A program made the position numbers and the translations under genes. 64,000 bases of DNA from an uncultured Bacilli bacterium (GTDB lineage Bacteria; Bacillota_I; Bacilli_A; RF39; UBA660): the NCBI GenBank assembly GCA_910584255.1, contig CAJTXV010000003.1, positions 1-64,000 on the forward strand, read 5' to 3'. Below the pieces are notes generated by a model. That model had not been told where the DNA came from and ran no database searches. It saw nothing but the letters and a program-made list of their open reading frames with translations. The stretch's first letter is position 1, and every line of letters begins with the position of its first letter. Below are positions 18,997-27,291 of this stretch, piece by piece.

Positions 18997-19794
18997 CTAT
19001 TTTATTTCTACTTTATTAAATTTTGTTAATTTACTTTTAACATTATTATTTTCTATTTTTTCTTGACTGCCTTTATAAATTATAAGCTCATTATTATTAA
19101 TATCACAATCTAATGTTATGTAATAATCATTTGTAGAATATACAATAACTCTATTATCACCAATTATCCTATGTTGTTTTTGATAATTTAGATTTATATA
19201 AGTTCTAGTAAAATGCATAATTATTAAGAAAATAATTATAAATGGTAATACTTTAATATAGTTAATTAAGTCTCTCTTTAATTGTTCTTGTGTACTTTCT
19301 TTTTCTTTCTTAAAAAATATTAATGACATGATAAATTCCAAGATTATTAGAATTGCTACTGAGATAATAATTGATATTATATTTAATTGCCCTGGAGTAT
19401 TAATGACTATATAAAAGTTAGATATAAGAATCAACAAAATATTTATTAGATTCTCCCATTTAAATAATTCTTTTTTCTTAATATTTTCTTTAAGTTGTTT
19501 AAAGCAATAAAAAACCGAAAAGAATGCCAGTATGAAAATTATTGACAAACACAACTCATAAATAAAATTTTTATCAGAATAATTATATAAATTATGATCT
19601 ATTCCAAAATACGAAAAATATGTTTGACTAGTTATAAATTCAATAAATTTTAATACATTCGAAACAATTACACCAAAGAAAGTCAAACCTGCTATTATCC
19701 AAGCATAGTTATCTTTAATAACTCTCGTAACAGATATTTTTTCTTTTTTTTGTTCAATTTTTTGCTTTTCTGATGTTTTTGATGTTTTTTGCAT
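18997..19794 (-). CDS. Multi-span membrane protein, element cargo
   Basis: The 265-residue protein has a Lys-rich N terminus and about five hydrophobic segments (around residues 33-55, 77-98, 112-130, 134-160 and 178-198). A C-terminal soluble segment of about 55 residues follows. No motif is recognised. It is the cargo gene nearest the left junction, downstream of the recombinase. Some element-borne proteins of this kind are defence effectors or immunity proteins, but nothing here proves that. Confidence 0.6.
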   Translation of the reverse strand: MQKTSKTSEKQKIEQKKEKISVTRVIKDNYAWIIAGLTFFGVIVSNVLKFIEFITSQTYFSYFGIDHNLYNYSDKNFIYELCLSIIFILAFFSVFYCFKQLKENIKKKELFKWENLINILLILISNFYIVINTPGQLNIISIIISVAILIILEFIMSLIFFKKEKESTQEQLKRDLINYIKVLPFIIIFLIIMHFTRTYINLNYQKQHRIIGDNRVIVYSTNDYYITLDCDINNNELIIYKGSQEKIENNNVKSKLTKFNKVEIK

Positions 19795-19833
19795 ACTATC
19801 ACCTTCTTGGCTTACTATTATATACTTTTGTAA

Positions 19834-19873
19834 AGGAAAAATAAAGACCTCACCAGATAAATAGCGAAGTCTT
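19834..19873 (-). terminator. Terminator after the recombinase
   Basis: On the minus strand an imperfect stem AAGACTTC/GAGGTCTT is followed by TATTTTT, overlapping the end of the recombinase gene. Confidence 0.65.
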
Positions 19874-21533
19874 ATTTACTATATTGATTCTTTCCTTTTC
19901 TACCATAAGGATTACGAGCAACATTTAAATTTTGATATTCAAAAGTACAATCTGGTATTACTCCATATTTATATTGTATTGTTATTACTCTATTTTCATC
20001 AATTACTATTCTATCTATTAACGAATGAACTAATTCTCTTTTAGGTTTATTTAAATCTAATAATTTTTTGATTTTCTTTGTATAATCTGGTAATTCATTT
20101 AATTTAGATTTTACTTCATATTTTCTTATTTGATCTTCATCTATACTTTGATTAATAATTTTTAATTTTTCTTCAAATGGTTTAGCCAGTTCCTTATAAG
20201 TATCTACTGTTATTACTTCGTTATATCTATCTTCATATAAAGATGTAAGCCTTTTTGTTATTTTTTCTTTTTCTATTAGTAAATTATTAATATTATTATC
20301 TAAATTTTTAGTTTGTTTTTGAACTTCAATTTGAACTTTTTTATTTAGTTCTTCAAAATCTAATTCTTCTAATTGTCTGCTTACATCTTTAGTAAATCTT
20401 TCCATTATTTGATTTTCTAAATAATTATATGGAAAAAAATGTGAACTACATTGCTCCCTAATTGGATCTCTTGCATATCTGTTGCAATTAACAGTCCAAT
20501 AGTCATGATTTTTTCTATAAAGGACAGATAATCTATTTCCACATTCTTTGCAAAATAACTTACCTTCTAATAATCTTTTTTCTCTTCTGTTTTTGGGTTG
20601 AACATCTTTAGTATTTTGTTTTATTAATTTAGATATATATTCAAATGTATCTTTATCTACTAATGGCTCATGTGTATTTTCAACAATCATCCACATACTT
20701 TGGTCTAAAGTTATTTTTTTCTTTGATTTATAATTTACTTTTGTTTGAGTATGTTGAATCATATCCCCTGTGTATATTCTATTTGATAAAATTTTCTTTA
20801 TAGAAGATATATTCCATTTATCTCTATTGATTAATCTTGATGAATAATTAGTCTTTTTATAACTACTTGGAGTAGGATATCCTTTTTCATTTAAAATGGT
20901 TGCTATTCTAGAGGGTCCTATTCCACTTTTTCTCCATTCAAATATTTGTTTAACAATTGGAGCAGTCTCTGGGTTAGGAATTAAATGCCCCTTATCTTCT
21001 GGATCTCTCATATAACCAAAACAAGGTAAACTTCCCACAAACTTTCCATTCTTTCTTTTCTCATTTAATACATTTCTAATCTTAATTGAATTTTGCTTAC
21101 TATAGTAATCATTACAAGCAATTATAAATGTTGAAGAATCATTACTTGCTTGATTTTTAAAACTATCAAATGATTCTAGTATAGATATAAATCTTATATT
21201 ATTTTCAGGAAAATATGATTCCATGTAATACCCTGTCATAACATGATCTCTACCTAGTCTTGATAAATCTTTTACTATTACACAATTTATCTTTTTATTT
21301 TTAATATCTTCTATTAATTTTTGAAATCCAGGTCTTTCAAAATCAGTTCCAGAATAACCATCATCAACATATTCTCCTACTAAATTAAAATTATTATTTT
21401 TAACATAATTTGTTAATAATTCTCTTTGATTAATTACACTTTCACTATCAGATTCATATTTTTTATCTTTATCTTCTTGAGATAATCTTATATAGATTCC
21501 TGTATCGAAATCTATGCCCGATTTATTATTCAC
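19872..21533 (-). CDS. Large serine recombinase (integrase of the element)
   Basis: The 553-residue protein has an N-terminal resolvase domain: catalytic Ser18 in IYIRLSQED, then DGYSGTDFERPGF and the VKDLSRLGRD arginine motif. A recombinase domain follows (SGIGPSRIATILNEKGYPTP). Next come a zinc ribbon with CKECGNRLS and a paired Cys segment (about residues 330-370) and a coiled coil. These enzymes integrate DNA at a specific attB through a 2-bp core and need no host factor. This explains the clean insertion in the amidase gene. An AAGGAGG ribosome binding site precedes the ATG. Confidence 0.95.
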   Translation of the reverse strand: MNNKSGIDFDTGIYIRLSQEDKDKKYESDSESVINQRELLTNYVKNNNFNLVGEYVDDGYSGTDFERPGFQKLIEDIKNKKINCVIVKDLSRLGRDHVMTGYYMESYFPENNIRFISILESFDSFKNQASNDSSTFIIACNDYYSKQNSIKIRNVLNEKRKNGKFVGSLPCFGYMRDPEDKGHLIPNPETAPIVKQIFEWRKSGIGPSRIATILNEKGYPTPSSYKKTNYSSRLINRDKWNISSIKKILSNRIYTGDMIQHTQTKVNYKSKKKITLDQSMWMIVENTHEPLVDKDTFEYISKLIKQNTKDVQPKNRREKRLLEGKLFCKECGNRLSVLYRKNHDYWTVNCNRYARDPIREQCSSHFFPYNYLENQIMERFTKDVSRQLEELDFEELNKKVQIEVQKQTKNLDNNINNLLIEKEKITKRLTSLYEDRYNEVITVDTYKELAKPFEEKLKIINQSIDEDQIRKYEVKSKLNELPDYTKKIKKLLDLNKPKRELVHSLIDRIVIDENRVITIQYKYGVIPDCTFEYQNLNVARNPYGRKGKNQYSK

Positions 21534-21605
21534 TTTTACCTCCTTCTTTTAATCGGGTATTAAGACTAATCCATGATAGCATCACCTTATTAGATATGCA
21601 AATCA

Positions 21606-21707
21606 TTAATTAGATGAATCTCCTTTTTCTTCTTTTATTATCTCTTCGATTAGATATTTTAAAATAAGATCTTTAAATGTAGTGTTAGTCAAATAGGCAT
21701 CCTCCAT
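21606..21707 (-). CDS. Small acidic protein, 33 residues
   Basis: A short frame, MEDAYLTNTTFKDLIL to the KEEKGDSSN end, follows AGGTGGTTTAATA and lies just upstream of the recombinase on the same strand. Small helical proteins often precede recombinase genes in Firmicute elements and may be excision factors, but this one is not recognised. Confidence 0.45.
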   Translation of the reverse strand: MEDAYLTNTTFKDLILKYLIEEIIKEEKGDSSN

Positions 21708-21793
21708 TATTAAACCACCTATTTAAATTTATGTTTAAATTATTTATTATTGATTTTTTTATTTGCATTTATCAAACTCCTTTCTAGTTATTA

Positions 21794-21827
21794 ACTAGTT
21801 AATTATTTAAACTAGTTAATTATTTAA
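21794..21827. repeat. Tandem 17-bp direct repeat in an AT-rich tract
   Basis: Two perfect adjacent copies of ACTAGTTAATTATTTAA lie in a stretch (21720-21920) of extreme AT content. Apart from the 33-codon frame, nothing else is seen between 21540 and 21933. Such tracts can be DNA-unwinding or binding sites. Confidence 0.8.
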
Positions 21828-21933
21828 ATTAATTTATTATATTTGATTTATAATATTAATATTTTTATATTTTATTTATTATATTATTATAGTTAAATAT
21901 ATCTTTTGAAAAAAAAAAAATACATCCATTTAA

Positions 21934-22233
21934 TTAGTCTTTAAAATCTAGACTTATGGATGTATTTATTTCATTAACTATAAATATTTTTCTTATGAAT
22001 TTATGTTTAAATTCCATTTTAATGTAATTATTATCAGATAATTCTTTTAATAATCTAGTAATAGCTCTAGTACCTACATTTAACTTATCAGCTAAATAAC
22101 TATTATTAGCATAACAATATCCTTCTTGATAAGTTAATAACATTAATAAACCATATAATAATTTAGCACTAGAACTAACATTAGTATCTGATAACAATAT
22201 TATTGGTATTTTTATATAATTATCATAACTCAA
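21934..22233 (-). CDS. HTH_36-like DNA-binding protein
   Basis: The 99-residue protein carries a winged-helix pattern, AKLLYGLLMLLTYQEGYCYA then NNSYLADKLNVGTRAITRLL. This resembles the helix-turn-helix of plasmid and phage replication or regulatory proteins (RepA-N-like or HTH_36). It is much shorter than a full Rep protein, so either it regulates or it is a truncated initiator. It lies 11 bases after the ribbon-helix-helix gene, as part of the same leftward operon. Confidence 0.75.
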   Translation of the reverse strand: MSYDNYIKIPIILLSDTNVSSSAKLLYGLLMLLTYQEGYCYANNSYLADKLNVGTRAITRLLKELSDNNYIKMEFKHKFIRKIFIVNEINTSISLDFKD

Positions 22234-22244
22234 ATAATCACCTC

Positions 22245-22403
22245 CTAATCATTATCTTTGTAATTATGATTTTTTAACATTTCAATATAACCTATTTCTA
22301 ATAATTCTTTCATCATTTTAGAAATAGATAAGTTATAAAACTTAGCCATTAGTTTTATCCTATCAAATAACTCAAATGGTAAGTATAATTTAAATATTTT
22401 CAT
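22245..22403 (-). CDS. Ribbon-helix-helix (CopG-like) protein, 52 residues
   Basis: The protein has the beta-strand FKLYLPFELFDRIKLMA followed by two helices (YNLSISKMMKELLEIGYIEML), the size and pattern of CopG/Arc repressors. An AAGGAGGAATATA ribosome binding site precedes the ATG. In small plasmids a CopG-like protein controls the replication operon. Here it directly follows a control region with four TAGGATG motifs, which could be its operators. Confidence 0.65.
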   Translation of the reverse strand: MKIFKLYLPFELFDRIKLMAKFYNLSISKMMKELLEIGYIEMLKNHNYKDND

Positions 22404-22421
22404 TATATTCCTCCTTCCTAA

Positions 22422-22663
22422 TAGGATGATTTCCTATTAAATATTGTAATTTCTAAAAAAGCAGGATAAGAAGATAGCACCATAAATCAAAAAAAGCCTT
22501 ATAATATAAGGAAATTCAATGGTGCTATTCTTATTTCGTACTTACGAAATCCATCCTACTAGGTTAATATATAGGATCTTACTATATTTAACCTTTATTT
22601 ATAATAGATATTAATTTGTTCTTATCATCCTATTTTAATAAAACCAGTAATTTTTATAGGATG
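22422..22663. repeat. Cluster of TAGGATG motifs
   Basis: TAGGATG occurs at 22423 and 22657 and its complement CATCCTA at 22552 and 22626, with partial copies near 22464 and 22572, all between the nuclease gene and the ribbon-helix-helix gene. The 22626/22657 pair is inverted. Operators or iterons are the likely roles. Confidence 0.6.
22473..22550 (-). other. Nested hairpins with embedded terminator
   Basis: The outer arms are GATAGCACCAT (22473-22483) and ATGGTGCTAT (22519-22528). They enclose the perfect palindrome CCTTATA-T-TATAAGG, which on the minus strand is followed by CTTTTTTT and acts as a terminator. A second hairpin, ATTTCGT-4 nt-ACGAAAT, adjoins at about 22533-22550. The layout fits attenuation or a small regulatory RNA ahead of the HTH genes. 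Confidence 0.6.
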
Positions 22664-22672
22664 ACTAGACAT
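22625..22672 (-). CDS. Possible 15-residue leader peptide
   Basis: The frame MSSHPIKITGFIKIG is preceded by AAAGGAGGT eight bases before the ATG, the best ribosome binding site in this gap. It precedes the nested hairpins, as a leader peptide would. It could also be chance. Confidence 0.3.
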   Translation of the reverse strand: MSSHPIKITGFIKIG

Positions 22673-22694
22673 AATCATTACCTCCTTTAAAACA

Positions 22695-22718
22695 GCAAAA
22701 AAGAAGACCTAAGTCTTC
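22695..22718 (-). terminator. Terminator of the Sau3AI-like nuclease gene
   Basis: On the minus strand the stem GAAGAC/GTCTTC with loop TTAG is followed by TTTTTT. Confidence 0.75.
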
Positions 22719-22770
22719 CCATAAATAGTGCTATTTTACTATATTTTATCATTTGACTGTATTTAGTCAA

Positions 22771-22871
22771 TAAACTAAATTGTATTTTTTTAGTAGTCGA
22801 ATAGTAAACTAAATCGTATTCAAATCGTACGCGAAAAGTACACTAAATTTCATTTAAATAGTAAACTAATT
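22771..22871. repeat. Four-copy TAAACTAAAT repeat
   Basis: TAAACTAAAT or a one-base variant occurs at 22771, 22805, 22839 and 22862. The first three are spaced exactly 34 bases apart. They fill the space between the nuclease stop codon and its terminator, so an iteron role for the element is possible. Confidence 0.65.
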
Positions 22872-22890
22872 TATTATTTCTTACATACAA

Positions 22891-24279
22891 TTAATCAATT
22901 ATATCTTTTATTACTTCTTTTAAATAATTATTATTAATCCAAAAACATTGTTTTGTAAATTCATTTGCGCCAGTAACTCTGTCAGTAACAGGTAAAGGTA
23001 TTGTATCATATGAATCCCTACCATGTGGTCTCACATGACATACTCCGTTATCACTCATTCCTGGAAAATTAGTTATTCTTCTTCCTCTTTCATCAATATG
23101 ATTTACTATATTACCATCTCGAATAATCTTTTGAGTCTTCTCATACATATCTTTAACTTTTGATTCGATAATTAATTCTGGCATATTCCATAATTTAATC
23201 CCCTTGAATACATATTCATTATCAATATGTTTAAATATAAAAAACATGTATTTTGTAGTTTCCAATTCTTCTTTTAAATCTGAATCTTCAAAATCTATAT
23301 TTGCGATATCATTAAATTTAAAATACGGGAATGACATTGATTCTATAATTCTACCATTATCCTCAACCCTAATAGTTTTAGGAATTATTTTTGCTTTTAT
23401 AAATTCCTCTGTATCTCTAAGCTTAGATTTAACATTAAACATCTTACTTATAATCATACTAAATATATTTTTTGCTTTTGAATCAATATTTAGTTCTTCC
23501 ATTAATACAGATTGAGGTTTTCCTTTATACTTATTTATTACATTATTAACAAAATCATCAAATGAACTACTAGAATCTTTTAATACTCTTTCAACATCTT
23601 CATAGTTACCAATATATTTTCTAACTAATCCAGTCATGTAGGAAGTTTTAAAACAAAATGCTCTTTGCATAGCTCTAATATTAGAAAAAGGTTGTTCTCT
23701 TTTAGATTCTTTATTAGCCCCCTTAGTACAAGCACCTAAATACATTGTATCTGCTTCTGATATTTCATGAGCTTTCCCAGCTTTTATTTTATTTATTATA
23801 GTATTCCAATCATTTTCTATTTGCTTAATGTCTTCACTTAATGCGAGTTCCAAAAATTTTTCATGCGTAATTACATAATCAAGTTTATCCTTATTATTTT
23901 CATTTAAATACCACATTAATTGAATTTTGTTATTTTTAAACCAAAAATGACTACTTCTAAATTCATTTGCAAATTCAGTATTATAATCAATGATATTTAA
24001 AACTAATCTTTCTTTTGCTGATAATGTACCATTTTTATTTTTCTTATATGGGGTTACTTTTAATTCTACACCAGCTGGCATAAAATCTGGTTCAGAATCA
24101 CTATTAGTTTGAATTCCATATAATGCTATTTCTACTAATTGCCCTAACCCGCCTTTTTTTAATGATTTTTCTGAAACTGTAACTAGTTCTTTATCTTTTA
24201 ATTCCCTAAAAGTCATTCCAATAGCAGATTTTGCAATCACTTCAATTTCTTCTTGACTATATCTTCTACCTTTTTTCAT
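22891..24279 (-). CDS. Sau3AI/MutH-family type II restriction endonuclease
   Basis: The 462-residue protein has the conserved start of this family (AKSAIGMTFRELK, GGLGQLVEIALYG). The MutH-like active site follows: SEPDFMPAGVELKVTPYKK, with Asp and Glu-x-Lys at about residues 62-72, then LGACTKGANK near residue 183. The C-terminal half is the second, DNA-binding MutH-like domain of Sau3AI. Sau3AI cuts GATC; the same specificity is inferred. It is divergent from the cytosine methyltransferase, with both genes starting in the 130-base gap, which suits shared promoter control. Confidence 0.9.
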   Translation of the reverse strand: MKKGRRYSQEEIEVIAKSAIGMTFRELKDKELVTVSEKSLKKGGLGQLVEIALYGIQTNSDSEPDFMPAGVELKVTPYKKNKNGTLSAKERLVLNIIDYNTEFANEFRSSHFWFKNNKIQLMWYLNENNKDKLDYVITHEKFLELALSEDIKQIENDWNTIINKIKAGKAHEISEADTMYLGACTKGANKESKREQPFSNIRAMQRAFCFKTSYMTGLVRKYIGNYEDVERVLKDSSSSFDDFVNNVINKYKGKPQSVLMEELNIDSKAKNIFSMIISKMFNVKSKLRDTEEFIKAKIIPKTIRVEDNGRIIESMSFPYFKFNDIANIDFEDSDLKEELETTKYMFFIFKHIDNEYVFKGIKLWNMPELIIESKVKDMYEKTQKIIRDGNIVNHIDERGRRITNFPGMSDNGVCHVRPHGRDSYDTIPLPVTDRVTGANEFTKQCFWINNNYLKEVIKDIID

Positions 24280-24407
24280 AAAAATTCCCTTTCGATCTTG
24301 TTTTAATCACTAAAATAGTTTAAAATATTATATGTAGGGTTAATCTTTTAACCCAAATATATTATAATATAAATGCAGATTTTATACAATGACAGGAGGT
24401 CTAAGAT

Positions 24408-25652
24408 ATGGAAAAAACAGTAATTGAATTGTTTGCTGGTGTAGGTGGATTTAGATGTGGGTTAAATAGAGTTGAATTAAAAAATAATAAAGTAATAGAA
24501 AATGGAAATTGGAATTTTGTATGGGCTAATCAATGGGAACCATCTACTAAATCGCAAGAAGCATTTGATTGTTACTCTAAAAGATTTGGAGATAAAGATA
24601 TATCTAATATAGATATTTTTGAAGTTAATAAAAAAGAAATTCCAGACCATTCTTTATTAGTCGGAGGTTTTCCATGTCAAGATTATTCAGTTGCTAGAAC
24701 TTTATCTGGTAGCAAAGGTTTAGAAGGGAAAAAAGGTGTTCTTTGGTGGGCAATTATTGATACAATAAAAGCTAAAAAAACACCATTTCTATTTTTAGAA
24801 AATGTAGATAGATTATTATTATCTCCTGCCAATCAAAGAGGCAGGGACTTTGGAATGATTCTAAGAAGTCTATATGATAATGGTTATGCAGTAGAATGGA
24901 GAGTTATAAATGCTGGAGAATATGGGCAACCTCAAAAAAGAAGAAGGACTTACATAATTGCATATCATAAATCTACAAAATATTATCAAGAAATGAAAAA
25001 ACATAATATGAAAGATATTATAATTAAAGATGGGATATTTGCTAAACAATTCCCTGTTAAAGAACAAGAATTGAATTCTAATATAATTGATATTTCTAAA
25101 TCTATCTATAAAGATTTAGCTGAGGTAAGTGATAATTTTCAAACACAATTTTATAATTCTGGTGTTATGTGTAATGGTAAAATATATACTGCCAAGATGG
25201 AATCTAATTGTAATGAAATATATCCTTTAAAGAAGATTAGAGAAAAAAAAGAAGTAGATGAAAAATATTTCCTATCTGATGAAAAATTAGAAAAATTTAA
25301 ATATCTAAAAGGAAGTAAACGAATACCTAGAAAAAAGCCAAATGGTGATTCATATATGTATTCGGAAGGTTCTATGTCTTTTCCAGATAATTTAGATATT
25401 CCAGCAAGAACTATGCTTACATCAGAAAGTGGATTAAGTAGAACGACTCATGTCATTGAAGATTATAAAACTAAAAGATTAAGACTACTTACTCCTATTG
25501 AATGTGAAAGAATAAATGAATTCCCAGACAATTGGACTAATACTGGTATGACTGATAAACGAAGGTATTTCATGATGGGAAATGCACTAGTTATTGGAAT
25601 AGTTGAAAAAGTCGGGATTGAACTTGAAAAAATAATAGAAAAAGAAGATTGA
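24408..25652 (+). CDS. DNA cytosine-5 methyltransferase (Sau3AI-type partner)
   Basis: The 414-residue C5 methyltransferase has motif I ELFAGVGGFRCGL (residues 7-19), the catalytic motif IV GGFPCQDYSVA with Cys (near residue 89), ENVDRLL motif VI, QPQKRRRTYII motif VIII and the C-terminal GNALVIGIVEKV. It should methylate the cytosine in the site cut by the neighbouring Sau3AI-like enzyme and so protect the host. An AGGAGG ribosome binding site precedes the ATG. The gene ends with TGA. Nothing is seen in 25653-25772. Confidence 0.93.
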   Translation: MEKTVIELFAGVGGFRCGLNRVELKNNKVIENGNWNFVWANQWEPSTKSQEAFDCYSKRFGDKDISNIDIFEVNKKEIPDHSLLVGGFPCQDYSVARTLSGSKGLEGKKGVLWWAIIDTIKAKKTPFLFLENVDRLLLSPANQRGRDFGMILRSLYDNGYAVEWRVINAGEYGQPQKRRRTYIIAYHKSTKYYQEMKKHNMKDIIIKDGIFAKQFPVKEQELNSNIIDISKSIYKDLAEVSDNFQTQFYNSGVMCNGKIYTAKMESNCNEIYPLKKIREKKEVDEKYFLSDEKLEKFKYLKGSKRIPRKKPNGDSYMYSEGSMSFPDNLDIPARTMLTSESGLSRTTHVIEDYKTKRLRLLTPIECERINEFPDNWTNTGMTDKRRYFMMGNALVIGIVEKVGIELEKIIEKED

Positions 25653-25772
25653 CACATGTAAAATCTTCTTTTTATTTACAAATTTTTAGGATATTTAGTG
25701 AATATAAACACACAAAATTAAAATATTGTATAAAGTATATTTAGTAACAAATTCGACCTATCATTTTAATAG

Positions 25773-26429
25773 TTAACAACTATTTTTATATAAGATATCA
25801 ATTTTTTTAATTTCCTTTTTTAGTTTATTGTTTAAAGTGTCATAATCTAGCTTAATCTGCTCTGCTAACATTTTATGTTCCAACTTATCATATTTATCAA
25901 TATCAAAAAATGTTATTCTCATATCTACATATTTTTTATATAATTCTTTAATCTCAATGTAAGAATTTATATAATCTATGTTTGATATACCCATTTCAAT
26001 TAAATCAAAAATTTTATTTTCGTAATCAAAGGGATATTTTTTATAATTTTCCATAAATTTATCATTAACAGCATTAAAATCACACTTCGGTATAAAATAC
26101 TTTTCTAACATTTCTTGATTATTCAACAAATTAATATTATCCATACAATTTTTATATGTTCTCGATAACAGCACAAATAAAACATTCATTGCATTTTTAT
26201 TTTTAATATACTCATCATCAAGTCTTTTTTTATCAATTAAATAATAAGTAATAATAAAAATACTAATTACTAGAATTGCATTTATAAAAATACTTAAAAA
26301 GTCAAAATTTAAATTTTTAGTTATAAAATAAAAAGTGTTAAAATAGTCTAATATTAAGACTAAGACAACAATAAATATTAAAAATAATATAACTTTTATT
26401 ATTGAAAAACTATTATTCCACCCATTCAT
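25773..26429 (-). CDS. Two-span membrane protein of the Fic/AAA operon
   Basis: The 218-residue protein has two N-terminal hydrophobic segments (about 8-30 and 42-63) and a cytoplasmic helical domain of about 150 residues rich in Lys, Asp and Asn. No motif is recognised. It is the last gene of a tight four-gene leftward operon, 13 bases after fic. A membrane-bound effector or sensor would fit a defence role, but that is inferred only from position. Confidence 0.7.
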   Translation of the reverse strand: MNGWNNSFSIIKVILFLIFIVVLVLILDYFNTFYFITKNLNFDFLSIFINAILVISIFIITYYLIDKKRLDDEYIKNKNAMNVLFVLLSRTYKNCMDNINLLNNQEMLEKYFIPKCDFNAVNDKFMENYKKYPFDYENKIFDLIEMGISNIDYINSYIEIKELYKKYVDMRITFFDIDKYDKLEHKMLAEQIKLDYDTLNNKLKKEIKKIDILYKNSC

Positions 26430-26442
26430 ATATATACCTCAT

Positions 26443-27279
26443 TTAAAATAATTCTTTAACTATTAAATCCTGTGAATGTAAATTATTATTTTTACCTAAT
26501 AATAAGTTTTCATAAAATTTAACTAAATAACTACTATCTTCCTTTATATTTAAATAATTATTAAAATAATTACTTCTTACTAAAGCATTTCTAAAATAAA
26601 CTGATTTATCTTTAAATAATGTATTATCTACATTATAGCCTAAACTAATTAAATATTTTTCAATAAATAAAGCTGTTGTTCTGGTATTACCTTCTCTAAA
26701 TGGATGGACTTGCCATATACTAGATGAAAATTTAGTTATATTATTAATAACCTCAACTATATTCTTTTCTTTATAATTCTTTTCTTTTTCCAAAGATATA
26801 TCATATTCTAAAGATTCAGTTAAGGTATTACAATCACCATAAGCTACAGAATCATTATTTAATATTTTTTCATGTTTAGAAAAATCTACCTTTCTAAATT
26901 CTCCAGCAAATTCATAAACATCTTGAAATAAAAATTTATGAACATATTTTAAATAATCGACTGATAATTCAAATTTATCAATACTCAATAATTCAACTAT
27001 TCTAGCAGATACGAAATCACACTCTAATTCATTATGATTTATTTCATTTTTATTTTCTTTTTCAACATAGTATTCTCTTAATTCTTTTTCTACTTCTTCT
27101 ATAGTTAAATTACCTTCCACATTTTCTTTCAATAATTTTTCTAAGTATTTAGAAGGTTTTAAATTATCAACTTCTTGAAGACCAATAGCCATATCCCATT
27201 GTAATTGTTTTACATAGTTACTAGATTTATATTCTTCATTATATACATTAACACTTGAATCCAATTCTTTTTCACTCAT
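26443..27279 (-). CDS. Fic-domain protein with fused antitoxin-like N terminus
   Basis: The 278-residue protein has the complete Fic active-site motif HPFREGNTRTTALF (near residue 190). Fic enzymes transfer AMP or related groups from nucleotides to target proteins, usually as toxins. Residues 28-70 (DMAIGLQEVDNLKPSKYLEK and on) resemble the VbhA antitoxin, which blocks the ATP site. The toxin is therefore probably auto-inhibited, although the usual (S/T)xxxE(G/N) motif is not exact here. It lies 12 bases after the AAA+ gene, within the operon. Confidence 0.88.
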   Translation of the reverse strand: MSEKELDSSVNVYNEEYKSSNYVKQLQWDMAIGLQEVDNLKPSKYLEKLLKENVEGNLTIEEVEKELREYYVEKENKNEINHNELECDFVSARIVELLSIDKFELSVDYLKYVHKFLFQDVYEFAGEFRKVDFSKHEKILNNDSVAYGDCNTLTESLEYDISLEKEKNYKEKNIVEVINNITKFSSSIWQVHPFREGNTRTTALFIEKYLISLGYNVDNTLFKDKSVYFRNALVRSNYFNNYLNIKEDSSYLVKFYENLLLGKNNNLHSQDLIVKELF

Positions 27280-27291
27280 AATCTAAACCTC

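Noticed and set aside
22771..22871. CRISPR array
   Set aside because: The repeats are only 10 bases and degenerate, there are four copies, and no cas genes are present.
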